The notes beneath the pieces were generated by a model. The model had not been told where the DNA came from. It was given only the letters and a program-made list of their open reading frames with translations, and did not search any database. The position numbers and the translations under genes were made by a program. A stretch of 64,000 bases of DNA. Origin: RDYZ01 sp964518905. GTDB taxonomy: Bacteria; Cyanobacteriota; Cyanobacteriia; Cyanobacteriales; Geitlerinemataceae. Numbering within the stretch: the first letter of the stretch is position 1; every line of letters starts with the position of its first letter. The stretch covers positions 1-64,000 of the forward strand of contig CAZFJL010000015.1 of assembly GCA_964518905.1 (NCBI GenBank). Direction: 5' to 3'. Below, one piece after another: positions 1 to 9,700 of the stretch.

Positions 1-184
1 TTTCGGCTGCCTTCCCTCTCTCACCTTCCACTTCTCTTTACCTGAGTAGTTACGAATTTAAGCGCTAAAAATCAGCCTTAAATCAACAGCTTGATACCGT
101 TTTAATGCCCTGTTTTAAAACTATGGGTCTAGAGCAAATCTTGTCTGTCTAAGCTACGATCTTATCAAAGATTTCTTTAGCCAA

Positions 185-985
185 TTGACCGTGATCGACC
201 CCTCTTTGCCCGATGCGCCTCCCACTATGTTTGGTACGGTTTATCTCGTGGGAGCAGGCCCCGGCGATCCGGGATTGCTCACTCTCAAGGGTCGCGACTT
301 GCTGCAAGCCGCCGATGTCGTCGTTTATGATGCCCTCGTCAGCGAGCCAATCTTGGCCATGATCAACCCCAGCGCCAAGGTGATCGACGTCGGTAAACGC
401 AGCGGTCGGCATACCCTGCCCCAATCCGAAACGACACAGCTTCTGATTGACCTGGCGCAGGATACCGCCGTGATTGTGCGATTGAAGGGCGGCGATCCGT
501 TTGTGTTTGGTCGTGGTGGCGAGGAGATGGAGGATCTGGTCGCGGCGGGGGTTCGTGTCGAAGTGGTTCCCGGCATCACGTCGGGGATTGCAGCCCCGGC
601 CTATAGCGGCATTCCGCTGACCCATCGCGCCCATAGCTCGTCAGCCATTTTTGTTACGGGGCATGAGGAAAGCGATAAGTATCGCCCGAGTGTGGATTGG
701 CAGGCGATCGCCAAGGCCGCTGAAACCATTGTCATTTATATGGGCATCCACACCTTGCCCCAAATCGTGCCGCAACTGCTCGCCGCTGGGAAAGATCCCG
801 CGACACCGATCGCTCTCATCCGCTGGGGAACTCGCCCCGACAGTGAAACCCTGATCGCCACCCTGGAAACGGTGGTCGATCGCGTCCAAGAAACCGGCTT
901 TTCCGCTCCGGCGATCGCCACGATCGGTACTGTGGTGAACTTGCACCGGTTGCACGTCCATGGAACACCGGTCAATTTCACCTAG
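185..985 (+). CDS. cobA: Uroporphyrinogen-III C-methyltransferase (SUMT)
   Basis: Transfers two methyl groups from SAM to uroporphyrinogen III, giving precorrin-2, the entry to siroheme and the corrin branch; cytosolic. Seen in the protein (266 aa): the N-terminal SAM-pocket loop VGAGPGDPGLLT at residues 22-33, the family motif RLKGGDPFVFGRGGEE at about 99-114, and PGITSGIAAPAYSGIPLTHR at about 129-148. The length suits a stand-alone SUMT; there is no fused uroporphyrinogen synthase or CysG dehydrogenase domain. The start is uncertain: TTG at 185 is the longest option, ATG at 227 gives 252 aa beginning just before the first strand, and neither has a clear Shine-Dalgarno sequence. It seems to be monocistronic. 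No cobalamin riboswitch is visible in the 184 bases upstream. Confidence 0.93.
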   Translation: MTVIDPSLPDAPPTMFGTVYLVGAGPGDPGLLTLKGRDLLQAADVVVYDALVSEPILAMINPSAKVIDVGKRSGRHTLPQSETTQLLIDLAQDTAVIVRLKGGDPFVFGRGGEEMEDLVAAGVRVEVVPGITSGIAAPAYSGIPLTHRAHSSSAIFVTGHEESDKYRPSVDWQAIAKAAETIVIYMGIHTLPQIVPQLLAAGKDPATPIALIRWGTRPDSETLIATLETVVDRVQETGFSAPAIATIGTVVNLHRLHVHGTPVNFT

Positions 986-1066
986 TTCCTAAATCTTTGG
1001 ACAATTCCTCAGACGCCTCACCAGACGCTTAACTGTTTATGTTATGTCGTCAAATATCAATACAAC

Positions 1067-1078
1067 GGTGACGTCACC
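1067..1078. promoter_or_regulatory. 12-bp perfect palindrome, possible operator
   Basis: GGTGACGTCACC is a perfect 12-base palindrome ending 34 bases before the ATG of the HEAT-repeat gene at 1113. Its position and symmetry suit a homodimeric regulator site. No regulator can be named from the sequence, and chance occurrence is possible. Confidence 0.3.
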
Positions 1079-1112
1079 AAGCTCATATTCTGTTATTTTT
1101 CGCTGATTTGTT

Positions 1113-2435
1113 ATGCCATCGCGATCGCCCGATTCATTGAACTTCCACGCGCTCTGTACTGTCATTGAAGTCGAAATTTCCCACGGGAATTGGGGAGCCG
1201 TCAGCGATCGACTGAAGGAATGGTCGGCAGGATTTCGCGGCACGATCGTCGAGTCGGCCGATCGTCAACGATTGGTCAAGTTTGGGATTGCGTTGCTCAA
1301 GAGTGGCGATGTTTCGGATTGTCGGGGTCTAGCGCCGGTATTTCGCCCTGCCTGTCCCGAGGCGATCGCGCGGCTTCACGAGATGCTGATCGACCCCACG
1401 ATCGGCTTTGAATCGCGCTGGTTTGCGGGTCAGATTTTGGCCAAACTCAACCAGCTTGACGCGATGGCCGTGCTGGTTGCGACGATCGAATCCCCAGACG
1501 AAATGACCGCCTCGATCGCGATCGATACCCTCAGTCATTTTGGTAAAACGGAGATCAACTTATTAGCGGACGAATTAGATCGATTGCCACCGTCTGAAGA
1601 TCATGAAGCGTCGCGACGATCTATCGTGCGGGCACTCGCGCAGATTAGCGATCCGTTGGTCATCGCACCGTTACGATCGGTGGTTCACGACACCACCCCA
1701 ACAATCCGCCTGCTGGCGATCGGCGCCCTCAGCACCTTCGATGACGATCGCATCTTGCCGGTGTTACTCGATGCCCTGCGCGACACCAGCGCCCCGGTGC
1801 GTAAAGCCGCACTGACCAGCCTCGGCGCCAAAGCACAATATCAGCAGCGCTACCAGTCATCGCCCGCCCACCCGCCTCAACCCTCGATCGACTGGCTGAC
1901 CCATTTTCAGCCGCTCACCCTCGACCTCGATTTAGGGGTCGCCACTCAAGCCGTGATCGCGATCGGTCGCTTACAGTCCGAAGCCGCGATCGACGTCCTC
2001 ATTGCCCTGCTCAACTCCCCCTTAACTCCTCTCCCTCAAGCACTGGCCACCGTCCGCGCCCTGCTACAAAACCCCACTCCGCGCACGATCGCTGCACTCC
2101 TCGACGCGTGCTCCCTCGAATCTACCCCCCAGGCTCAAGCCATCACGATCGAGATCATTCGCGGCCTGGGTCGATTGCACGAAAGCACGATCATTTTGGA
2201 CGCCGCGACTTTACTCACAAACTGGTGTGAGCTATACCTTGGAAAGCAGTCGGGACTCCCCCTGATGGAGTATGACCCGGCTTTACTCCAGGCGATCGCC
2301 TATAGTCTAGGCAGTCTGGGTCAACCGAATGGGCGTTCCTGGCTCGATTATTGCTCGTCTGATTCGCGCGATCGGGTTCGGATTACGGCCAATGTCGCCA
2401 TTCAAAAACTGGGTGTTGCACCAGCGGCTGATTAG
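1113..2435 (+). CDS. HEAT-repeat (PBS-lyase-like) protein
   Basis: A 440-aa alpha-solenoid protein, probably a scaffold or chaperone; its partner is unknown. Seen: helical repeats of about 30 residues across most of the length, for example DPLVIAPLRSVVHDTTPTIR, DDRILPVLLDALRDTSAPVR and SEAAIDVLIALLNSP, each with the hydrophobic and Asp/Arg pattern of HEAT_2/PBS-lyase repeats. No catalytic motif, signal peptide or membrane segment is visible. Proteins of this class in cyanobacteria include phycobilin lyases (CpcE/F type) and many of unknown role. No phycobilisome gene is nearby, so a lyase function is not supported. The ATG at 1113 follows a gap with a palindrome at 1067-1078. The gene stands alone between cobA and the chemoreceptor gene. 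Confidence 0.8.
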   Translation: MPSRSPDSLNFHALCTVIEVEISHGNWGAVSDRLKEWSAGFRGTIVESADRQRLVKFGIALLKSGDVSDCRGLAPVFRPACPEAIARLHEMLIDPTIGFESRWFAGQILAKLNQLDAMAVLVATIESPDEMTASIAIDTLSHFGKTEINLLADELDRLPPSEDHEASRRSIVRALAQISDPLVIAPLRSVVHDTTPTIRLLAIGALSTFDDDRILPVLLDALRDTSAPVRKAALTSLGAKAQYQQRYQSSPAHPPQPSIDWLTHFQPLTLDLDLGVATQAVIAIGRLQSEAAIDVLIALLNSPLTPLPQALATVRALLQNPTPRTIAALLDACSLESTPQAQAITIEIIRGLGRLHESTIILDAATLLTNWCELYLGKQSGLPLMEYDPALLQAIAYSLGSLGQPNGRSWLDYCSSDSRDRVRITANVAIQKLGVAPAAD

Positions 2436-2562
2436 CCTTTAGATCGTTCTGATTGGTATAAAGTATTGGCTGATTATGCCAAGCAATAGGCCACATTAGT
2501 CAACCAGTCTATCTAAAGTTTGATCTACGCCGTTATTTGATCTTCAGTTTTCCTGCTGTTCG

Positions 2563-4467
2563 ATGATTATTTTGCAGATCAAATCTATGTTTGGCTCATT
2601 GTTCGATCGATTTCAAGTACGGGCGATCGCCCTATTAGCCTTAAGTACTCTAGTACCCGCCGCCGTCGTCGGTAGCTTCAATATCCAGCGTTCGCGTCAG
2701 CTCTTGACCCAGGTTATTGAACGTGAAATGCGGCTCAAAGGTCAAAATAGTACCGAGATAATCTCGCTATTTCTCGATACTGTTCGAGCGGATTTAGTGT
2801 ACCTAAGAGGTGTTCCATCAGTTCAGGAAATTGTGCAGGAACAAGCAGTTCAGGCAAATCCCAATTCTGAAGAGATCACAAAAACCGATGCGCGATCGCG
2901 CCTGAGTTCACTCTATCTTTCCTTTGCTCAATCCCGTCCTTACTACCAACAAATCCGCTACCTTGATGCCAGCGGGCAAGAACTGGTTCGCATTGATCGC
3001 AAAAATGACGCAGCGATCATCGTGCCCGAGGAAAGCCTACAAAACAAAGGCGATCGAGACTACTTTAGCGAAGCCATGCAGCTCGACCCGGACGAGTTTT
3101 ATACCTCCGAAGTCAACCTAAACCGCGAAAACGGCGAGATCGAGCGTCCGTATAATCCAGTTCTGCGCTATGCGCTCGCGGTGCGTGATGCCAGTGGCAA
3201 TACGCGCGGCATCTTGATTGCAAATCTTTCCATGGATTTTCTCTTCGACCTGGCCGAAAACGAGATTATTGACAATGATATTAGCAAGCGTTTAAGCATC
3301 GTAAATGAGAGAGGATCATATCTATATGATCCCGACGAAGCACGGCTGTGGGGCGAAGATCTCGGTCATGATCAAACGTTGCGAGATTACATGCCCGCTG
3401 ATGACGTTGCCCAGATTCTTTCAGGAGCTAGCACACTACTAAACGATTCAAAAAACCTCATATTTTATCAGTCAATTTATCCCGATCCGGACACACGTAG
3501 CAATCCATTTACACTCATCTACCAAACCCCAAAAGCTGAGATTTTGGCACCGATCGCCGAAGCGACGGGAATAACGATCGTGGTCTCAATCATTGCCACT
3601 GGTGGCTTCATACTGTTAGGTGTTTTTGTTTTCAATCAGCTTGTGGGTAACGTTCATCTCGTCACCGGCAAGCTCAAAGACTTTTCGGATCAAGTCACGG
3701 CAATGATCACCCAGCAAGAACAAAATACGCTGCAACAATCGGCCTCCGTCCAGGAAACAACCGCGACAATGGATCGACTCAGCGCCGCTTCAAAACAATC
3801 GGCTCAGGAGGCAGAATCGGCGGCTCAACAAGCCCAGCAGTCTCTCGATCGCGTACGATCAAGCTTGACCAGTAGCGATGAAACGCTGGTGGCGATCGAG
3901 TCGATCAAGCAAGCCGTTGATGCGATTTCACAGCAAATTGCAACGCTCAACAATCGCGCCGGACAGATCGGCGGTATCTCCAGCTTGGTCGGCGATCTGG
4001 CCAATCAAACCAATATGCTGGCGCTGAACGCGGCGATCGAGGCGGTTCGCGCCGGAGTCCACGGCAAGGGATTCGCGGTCGTTGCGGACGAAATCCGCAA
4101 GCTATCCGACGTAAGTCAGCAGTCGAGCCAGCAAATCGCCGAGATTGTGTCCGAAATTCGGCATGAAATTAAAGCGACCCTGGCCACTGCGGATGAAGGG
4201 TCACGCAGTGTAGAGGTCGGCGTCAGGGGAGTCGAGACAATTACCCAGTCCCTACAAGAGGTCGCAGCCATGATGGACACGATCGCCAGTAACGGCAAGA
4301 CGATCGCCAACAACTCCAGCGAGCAAGCCGTTTCCACCCAGGAAGTGACCTCCGCCATGATTTCCCTGACGGAAGGCACAGCTCGATCGGCGCAAACCAT
4401 TCAATCTCTGAAGGAAGGAAGCAGCGAACTCAGTAATGTCGCGTCTGTGCTTCAGGACAGCATCTAA
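2563..4467 (+). CDS. Methyl-accepting chemotaxis-type receptor with periplasmic sensor
   Basis: A membrane receptor expected to signal to a CheA-type kinase. Seen (634 aa): membrane helix at about 17-38, a long periplasmic region (about 40-325) that looks like a double-Cache fold, a second helix at about 337-362 (ITIVVSIIATGGFILLGVFV), then a cytoplasmic coiled coil. The highly conserved MCP hairpin tip lies at about 475-515 (LANQTNMLALNAAIEAVRAG, then GKGFAVVADEIRKLS). No convincing HAMP domain is visible between the second helix and the coiled coil. No che genes lie in the window, so the kinase partner is elsewhere. In cyanobacteria such receptors serve phototaxis or chemotaxis linked to type IV pili; the ligand here is unknown. 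A MISLTEGT-like stretch lies near the end. Confidence 0.88.
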   Translation: MIILQIKSMFGSLFDRFQVRAIALLALSTLVPAAVVGSFNIQRSRQLLTQVIEREMRLKGQNSTEIISLFLDTVRADLVYLRGVPSVQEIVQEQAVQANPNSEEITKTDARSRLSSLYLSFAQSRPYYQQIRYLDASGQELVRIDRKNDAAIIVPEESLQNKGDRDYFSEAMQLDPDEFYTSEVNLNRENGEIERPYNPVLRYALAVRDASGNTRGILIANLSMDFLFDLAENEIIDNDISKRLSIVNERGSYLYDPDEARLWGEDLGHDQTLRDYMPADDVAQILSGASTLLNDSKNLIFYQSIYPDPDTRSNPFTLIYQTPKAEILAPIAEATGITIVVSIIATGGFILLGVFVFNQLVGNVHLVTGKLKDFSDQVTAMITQQEQNTLQQSASVQETTATMDRLSAASKQSAQEAESAAQQAQQSLDRVRSSLTSSDETLVAIESIKQAVDAISQQIATLNNRAGQIGGISSLVGDLANQTNMLALNAAIEAVRAGVHGKGFAVVADEIRKLSDVSQQSSQQIAEIVSEIRHEIKATLATADEGSRSVEVGVRGVETITQSLQEVAAMMDTIASNGKTIANNSSEQAVSTQEVTSAMISLTEGTARSAQTIQSLKEGSSELSNVASVLQDSI

Positions 4468-4506
4468 ACGATCGGCTCATGTCGGCCTGATAGGGGATCA
4501 AAAAAA

Positions 4507-4540
4507 GCGAGGGACATACGTTAAAAACGTAGTCCCTCGC
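4507..4540. terminator. Hairpin between convergent MCP and ilvC genes
   Basis: GCGAGGGAC pairs with GTCCCTCGC around a short loop. An A-run precedes it on the plus strand, so on the minus strand the hairpin is followed by T residues, fitting termination of ilvC readthrough. It may also stop the MCP transcript. Confidence 0.6.
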
Positions 4541-4589
4541 CTGGTTTCAGTTAATTCGATTGATTCAACTTAAGCGCTAACGCTGGAGA

Positions 4590-4716
4590 TATAGCAGGGA
4601 GCGATTGGGTCAGGATAATATTTCTAAACACCGTAGCGCAGGCTTCTAGCCTGCAAAGATCCGGCAGGCTAGAAGCCTGTGCTACGAGTATCCTAACCCA
4701 ATCGGATTTTGCTATA
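4590..4716. repeat. Inverted-repeat element, TATAGCA family (copy A1) with nested palindrome
   Basis: The ends TATAGCA...GATTGGGTCAGGATA and TATCCTAACCCAATC...TGCTATA are inverted repeats. Nested inside at 4633-4685 is another palindrome, GTAGCGCAGGCTTCTAGCC matched by its near-complement ending in GTGCTAC. The outer ends match the ends of the elements at 30618, 43692 and 63324, but the centre differs. There is no coding potential. It lies between ilvC and the MCP gene. Confidence 0.7.
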
Positions 4717-4740
4717 AAAAGCCGTAGCTGATTCAGCAAT

Positions 4741-5736
<996 letters not shown>

Positions 5737-6050
5737 TATTGGGGTATCTCCTTCGATCCAACAAAAATCGTGTGCTTGTGCGAGGCCGGGTCGTGTTTGG
5801 CCGTCACACTGATTTGCAAGCACTAGATTCTAGCAAAATACGGGTCTGTCTGTGCGCTTCTTTCAACCGATCGCCAGGGCAAACGCAGACTCCAGAACCG
5901 GCATGATCGATCGATGAAAGTGAGGCGCGATCGCGGCTGAATTGCCATACATCCCGACCACTTCACCGCTTCGCATTCCCCTGTCATCCACGATTGGCCG
6001 TAAACGATGGCTCTACCTTTGGCGCACATTGTGACGTGGGCAATGCAACC
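5737..6050. other. Intergenic region between Uma2 gene and ilvC
   Basis: Spacer upstream of ilvC and downstream of the Uma2-family gene, both on the minus strand. Apart from the ilvC ribosome site and presumably its promoter, I see no RNA gene, repeat or convincing ORF. The short open frames here look like chance. Confidence 0.5.
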
Positions 6051-6695
6051 CTACGAGACGCGATCGCTCACCCATCGCTGAAACTCTCGCCGAATCTGAC
6101 TCATTGGCTCCGATCTCAACCGCGCCACACACCCCGAAACCACGGACGCTTCTAACCCCGGCAGAACCCGACTCTCTATCGCCGATCGATACGTCCCATC
6201 CTCTAAAACCCACATCTCAACTGCGCCCTGCCGATAGCGCCACACTTCCTGCACTCCCAACGCTGCATACACCCCCAACTCCGTCGGCGACGTAATGTCT
6301 ACCTCGATCGCCAAATCCGGCGACGGATCAACCACGCAATCTAACCGCGACAGACCGACCACACGATCAAGATTAGACAGATAAAAACAATCATCTGGCT
6401 CGACGCCCACACCCGCCGCTTCACTGCGAAATGTCGTCGAACCCAAACAGACCCAATCTACCTCCAAGGCGTCTAGCCAAACTGTAACCAACATACCCAG
6501 TAAACGCGCGATCGATTCGTGTTCTGGTGATGGCATTCGTAGCTTTAAAACGTAATTTTCATAGGTTAAACGCGGCACACGCCGATCGCCCAGGGCTGCA
6601 ATAATGCGTTCAAATTCTGCCCAATCAATATCGCGCAGCTTCAGACATTGACCCGGAGCTAGCTCAATTTTTTCTAACGCGATCGCATACGTCAT
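6051..6695 (-). CDS. Uma2 family (DUF820) putative nuclease
   Basis: Uma2 proteins have a PD-(D/E)xK restriction-endonuclease-like fold and are greatly expanded in cyanobacteria; their biological role is unknown. Seen (214 aa): an N-terminal segment MTYAIALEKIELAPGQCLKL, then the family pattern RLTYENYVLKLRMPSPEHE, GVEPDDCFYL and the nuclease-like core SPDLAIEVDITSPTE, with Asp and ExD at about residues 127-135, followed by YAALGVQEVWRYRQGAVEMW. The length is typical. It is transcribed away from dnaB's 3' end with about 56 bases between them. There is no toxin-antitoxin partner or mobile gene next to it. Confidence 0.85.
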   Translation of the reverse strand: MTYAIALEKIELAPGQCLKLRDIDWAEFERIIAALGDRRVPRLTYENYVLKLRMPSPEHESIARLLGMLVTVWLDALEVDWVCLGSTTFRSEAAGVGVEPDDCFYLSNLDRVVGLSRLDCVVDPSPDLAIEVDITSPTELGVYAALGVQEVWRYRQGAVEMWVLEDGTYRSAIESRVLPGLEASVVSGCVARLRSEPMSQIRREFQRWVSDRVS

Positions 6696-6751
6696 CGTGC
6701 ATTACGGGTCGAACTAAACCTAGTGTAGATGGGATTACGTGATTGCGGCAG

Positions 6752-9700
6752 CTACATCGGGGGCAGTTGTCCGGGTTGGTTGGGATTGAGTGATCCGGCT
6801 TGGAAGCCGCCCGCCATGTTGCGAAAACGGGTGTATTGCGACTCGAATAGAAGTTTGACAATGCCGGTAGGGCCGTTGCGGTGTTTGGCGATGATCATTT
6901 CGGTGATGCCGCGATCGGGGGTGTCGGGGTTGTAATATTCGTCGCGGTAGAGCATGACGATGAGATCCGCGTCTTGTTCGATCGAGTTATGAACCACGAT
7001 GTCATTCGCAACAAAGTTATGAAATTCGGGAACGGTGAGATCGTAAACCTCTGTTTCACCGATGGGCTCGATCGATACAATCTCATCCCAAATCACCTCA
7101 TTCTGATGGGGAATTGCGAGGTTCTGAGCGACCTTTAATTCATCTAAACGAACCCAGCCGTCTAATACTCGAAACTTATGATTTGCTGTTGCGTCGATCG
7201 TTCGCCCTAAACGAGTCGTTAATCGATAAATCAGCTTGATTCCCGTTAAAAATGCATGACTAACGGATGCCGGTTTGAGTTTTAAATCTTGCTCATCTAG
7301 CGCCCAAACTCGAACATTTTCACGATCAACTAAATCACGAATCGGGACACGCTCACCCGTTGTTAATGTGACCAATGTATCGCCCGCCAAACAGCCCGAT
7401 TCGCGTAAATCTGACATCATCGGGCGTTTATTTGTCCGTGCTTCAACACCACGACTAAGCTGCGATAGCGCAATAACCGGCACGTTTAATTCCCGTGCCA
7501 AACCTTTGAGCGATCGCGTAATTCGCGATAATTCCTGCACCCGGTTATCACCACCGCCTTCCATGAGCTGTAAATAATCGAGCAATACAAGGCCGAGACC
7601 TTGTCCCTGTTCGGCTTGGAGACGACGACATTTCGATCGAATTTCGCTAACAACAATGTTGGGCGTATCGTCAATAAAAATCGGCATTTCGGATAGCGAG
7701 GTCAGCGCATTATTAAACGGTTCCCATTCGTTTTGGCTGACCCGTCCGGCGCGGAGGCGGTTGGCTTCGATTCCGGCTTCGCTGGAGAGCAAGCGCTGTA
7801 CGAGCTGCTCTTTGGACATTTCTAGGCTGAAGATCGCGATCGGGAGTCGATAGGTTTTGGCGATATTTTGCGCGATGTTTAACGCGACGGCGGTGTTGTG
7901 AACACAAATATCGTTAGCAATGAAGTTATGGGTTTCGGGAATTGTGAGATCGTAGACTTGGCGATCGCCAATGTATTCAATATTGACAACTGCATCCCAG
8001 TAGACATCACTGGTTGCGATATTAATCAGATTTTGATTGCCTAGCGCTTGAGCAAGACAAAATAGGCGACTGCGAGAAAAGTCTCGCTTTCCAGCATGAA
8101 TGTTTGAGTAGCCTTTAATTCCTGCACGTTTTGCTAAGGATGACCAAGACTCATCGCCTTTCAGGTCTTTTAATTTCGACCACAGTTCACGCGGAATGAG
8201 ATCTCGATTGCTTTGACGGCGGCGAGCCTGAATCGATTTTTTGGCAAGGTTCACAGCACCTTCCTTACCAAAGATTTCAATCTCTTCGAGAAAAATACAA
8301 ATCGACTCTGCATGGGTAATATCAAGCTGCCATGCTTGACGGCATTCACCCTTATATCGAATGTTCCGTTCTTTGATTGAGCCAATAATCCCGAATCTCA
8401 GCAAAAGGTGCTGTAGCTGTGACACGAGTTCTCGATTGACGGATGTATAACCTAGTTGAACTTGCCCACTTTGAAGGACGCTAGCCCAGCCATCTGTTGT
8501 AAATAAACGATTAATAAACAGTGATAGCTGTGATTTAGGCAGTTGAAAAATACAGTTTGGGATTGATTTCTGATGGGCATTTTTACCCCAAATCTGATGA
8601 GTTTTTAGCCAGTCTTTGATGATATTCCAATGTTCACGTCGAATAGTATCAACATCTAGGCTTGTAAAATTTGATTCAAGACTGAGGATTTTATTGAGCT
8701 TCTCCTCAACCTGACGACTTGGCACACACACGCCATGCTTCCACTGAGAGATTAAAGATGGTGTAACACCAATTTTTTCAGCAATGGCATAGGCAGGCAG
8801 CGAGGAGACCTCTAAAGCTTGATTTAGCTCTGCTGCAAATGCTTGACGTTGGCTGTCAATGAAGTCGCGATCGCCGATAACGGAAAACGTTGGAGTTCGC
8901 CGACCTTTGGATGTCTCGCAGCGTACTGAGAGGCCAGGAAACTGATGAATGGCATCAATAAACTCAGCTTGAACCACAGGGTTGGAATTGGTAAAACGCG
9001 GCACATCAGCCGTGATGGTTCCATCTCCGATAAAGTATGCCAACAGTTTTATTTCATGTTCTGGCATCGATCGCGAGCCAAAAACAGGCAATACACGCGG
9101 AACCGCGACCCGATCGCCCACCCGCAACTCACCCAGCGGACGCCAACCGTCGATCGTCAAAAACGGATGCGTTAACGTCGTCTCCACCTGTCGCCCGAGT
9201 TGCGTCGTTACCCGAAATACCGGCTTGATTCCATCATCAATAAATTGCGATGGCTGAGTTTGATGCAATTTCCAGTCATCGCCCAACGTCAGCAAGTCGG
9301 CGTGTTGTTGACGATATAACTCGCTGATCGTCACCAATTGACCATCAGCTTGCAGAATTTGCGCCGTCTCATGTAAACATTTCCCCATTGACGGCCTGCC
9401 CGCCACGATGATCAAATCCGACGGCTGCAACCCGCCCGTCATCGCATCAAAATCATAAAAGTCCGTCAAAATTCCCGGCTGTGCCTGGGATTCATGCTTC
9501 GCCTCGATATCCTCAAACGTCCCCACCAACGTCTCGTAAATCGGAACCAGATCCTGCTGTGGCCGCTTTTGCGTCACGTTAAACACCTTTTGCTCCGCCT
9601 GATCGAGCACCACCTCCAGATCCGTCGCCGTGTCGTAGCCCATCGCGTCGATTTCACGCCCCGCCTGGATGAGCTGACGCCGCAGATATTTATCCATCAC

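Noticed and set aside
1..184. Possible cobalamin riboswitch upstream of cobA
   Set aside because: No conserved B12-box sequence or suitable fold is visible.
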